NCBI GenBank assembly: GCA_938091475.1
Contig: CALLJI010000181.1
Span: forward strand, 1-7,603
Source: an uncultured Caldimicrobium sp.
Lineage (GTDB): Bacteria > Desulfobacterota > Thermodesulfobacteria > Thermodesulfobacteriales > Thermodesulfobacteriaceae
Reading direction: 5' to 3'
Length of the DNA stretch: 7,603 nt
The position numbers were made by a program, and so were the translations under genes. The notes under the pieces are model-generated. The model made no database searches and had not been told where the DNA came from. It was given only the letters and a program-made list of their open reading frames with translations. Below, one piece after another: positions 7,073 to 7,603 of this stretch (positions are counted from its first letter, which is position 1; the number at the start of each line of letters is the position of its first letter).

Positions 7073-7367
7073 GGTCAGGGCTTGCCCCTGCTCAAAAATG
7101 TTTCTATGGTAGGGGCGATTCAAGAATCGGCCCTAATGTTTCATCTGTAGGGGCGGTTCACGAACCGCCCACAAATTTGTACAGGCTCGGCACTACCCTG
7201 CCCAAGGATTTAGATTGTGGAGGCAAGGCTTGCCCTTGCCCGATATTTAGGAGGAGGGGCACGGCATCGCCATGCCCAATGTGGGCAGCCGCAAGGGCTG
7301 CCCCTACAGGATAATTTTGGGGCAATTCGTGAATTGCCCCTACCAATTCGAACCTTTAAACCGTTTT

Positions 7368-7387
7368 GGGCTCAGCATGCTGAGCCC
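7368..7387. repeat. Unit B10: perfect loop-less 20-bp palindrome
   Basis: GGGCTCAGCA followed directly by TGCTGAGCCC, with CTAC on the right. It is the twin of B12 but has one compensated base-pair change. Confidence 0.9.
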
Positions 7388-7401
7388 CTACCAATATTTT
7401 T

Positions 7402-7424
7402 CGCAGGCTAAAGCCTGCGGCTAC
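7402..7424 (-). repeat. Unit B11: divergent hairpin with GTAGCCGC head
   Basis: CGCAGGCT (7402-7409) and AGCCTGCG (7412-7419) pair perfectly around a two-base loop. Read on the minus strand the unit keeps the GTAG head but has no GGGC/GCCC outer pairs, unlike the other units. Confidence 0.8.
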
Positions 7425-7440
7425 CATTTTTAAATCTTTT

Positions 7441-7460
7441 GGGCACAGCATGCTGTGCCC
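7441..7460. repeat. Unit B12: perfect loop-less 20-bp palindrome
   Basis: GGGCACAGCA followed by TGCTGTGCCC, then CTAC on the right. It differs from B10 only at one base and at the base it pairs with. Confidence 0.9.
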
Positions 7461-7603
7461 CTACGAATTTTTCGATTTTCCAAAATTTTGTAAGAATGTA
7501 GGGGCACGGCCCCGCCGTGCCCAGAAGGGTTTAAAATCGGTAGGGGCGGTTCACGAACCGCCCCCTAATTTGTAGGGGCAGGGCTTGCCCCTGCCCAAAG
7601 GGT

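Larger units (their letters stand above)
7036..7603. repeat. Repeat array B: about fifteen REP-like units, cut by window edge
   Basis: This dense hairpin array fills the region after fmt and continues past the window. Plus orientation, GTAG left: B2 7069-7091 (imperfect), B3 7109-7133 (one mismatch), B4 7148-7170 (GGGCGGTTC/GAACCGCCC), B5 about 7179-7203 (decayed, GTAC head), B6 7217-7241 (GTGG head), B7 7256-7277 (one mismatch, head lost). Minus orientation, CTAC right: B8 7283-7307, B9 7319-7342, B10 7368-7391, B11 7402-7424, B12 7441-7463. Plus again: B13 7499-7522, B14 7540-7564, B15 7572-7596. B1 is listed separately. Loops are 0-5 nt. Many units carry an AAATT-like leader before GTAG, and several a tail like GCCC-AAAAGG-TTTAAA. 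I see no credible gene or T-run terminator in the 531 bp after fmt. Confidence 0.88.

Noticed and set aside
7158..7411. Short overlapping ORFs on both strands in array B
   Set aside because: They too are products of the palindromic repeats, which keep several frames open on both strands. Spurious proteins of this kind are common in databases.
3060..7603. CRISPR array
   Set aside because: The repeats vary in sequence, are palindromic, switch orientation and have irregular short spacers; no cas gene is present.
7036..7603. Intrinsic terminators or integron attC sites
   Set aside because: The hairpins lack a following T-run, and they show no attC R/L box pairs with gene cassettes between them. 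They could still act as barriers to exonucleases.

Overview
The window is ordinary bacterial housekeeping DNA with two dense arrays of short hairpin repeats. The genes are AT-rich. They use AGA/AGG heavily for arginine, and the proteins are rich in Lys, Glu and Ile. Shine-Dalgarno sites of AAGGAGG type are strong. This suggests a thermophilic, probably anaerobic bacterium, perhaps of the Thermodesulfobacteriota or a similar lineage. That placement is a guess from composition; no taxonomic marker gene is present.

Layout. (1) 1-1043, plus strand: a radical SAM protein related to the PflA/AmrS family, with its reading frame open to the left edge. (2) 1044-1114: a short gap with a plausible promoter flanked by two copies of a 14-15 bp repeat. 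(3) 1115-2490, plus strand: ndk and thiL, joined by a one-base TAATG overlap. (4) 2468-2911, minus strand: an Hsp20 small heat-shock protein, convergent with thiL and overlapping its last 23 bases. (5) 2912-3504: a 593-bp gap between the divergent hsp20 and clpB, holding the two heat-shock promoters and repeat array A (about nine units). (6) 3505-7072, plus strand: clpB and fmt, overlapping by about 29 bases. (7) 7036 to the right edge: repeat array B (about fifteen units). It starts inside the last codons of fmt and runs out of the window.

How the genes relate. Hsp20 (holdase) and ClpB (disaggregase) act together in recovering aggregated protein. Both have a CTTGAAA box upstream, so the divergent pair looks like a small heat-shock island. 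Ndk (NTP balancing), ThiL (thiamine diphosphate synthesis) and Fmt (formylation of initiator Met-tRNA) are housekeeping enzymes with no special link to one another.

The most interesting signal is the repeats. Most units share one design: an AT-rich leader, a GTAG (once GTGG) head, a hairpin whose outer pairs are usually GGGC/GCCC but whose inner stem differs from unit to unit while staying self-complementary, and in many units a tail resembling GCCC-AAAAGG-TTTAAA. A conserved GTAG/GTGG tetranucleotide 5' of a hairpin is the hallmark of REP elements mobilised by REP-associated tyrosine transposases (RAYTs). No RAYT gene lies in the window, so that link is inference. One unit has become the C-terminal tail of Fmt, and the next supplies its stop codon. 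I see no defence system, CRISPR array, tRNA, rRNA or insertion sequence.
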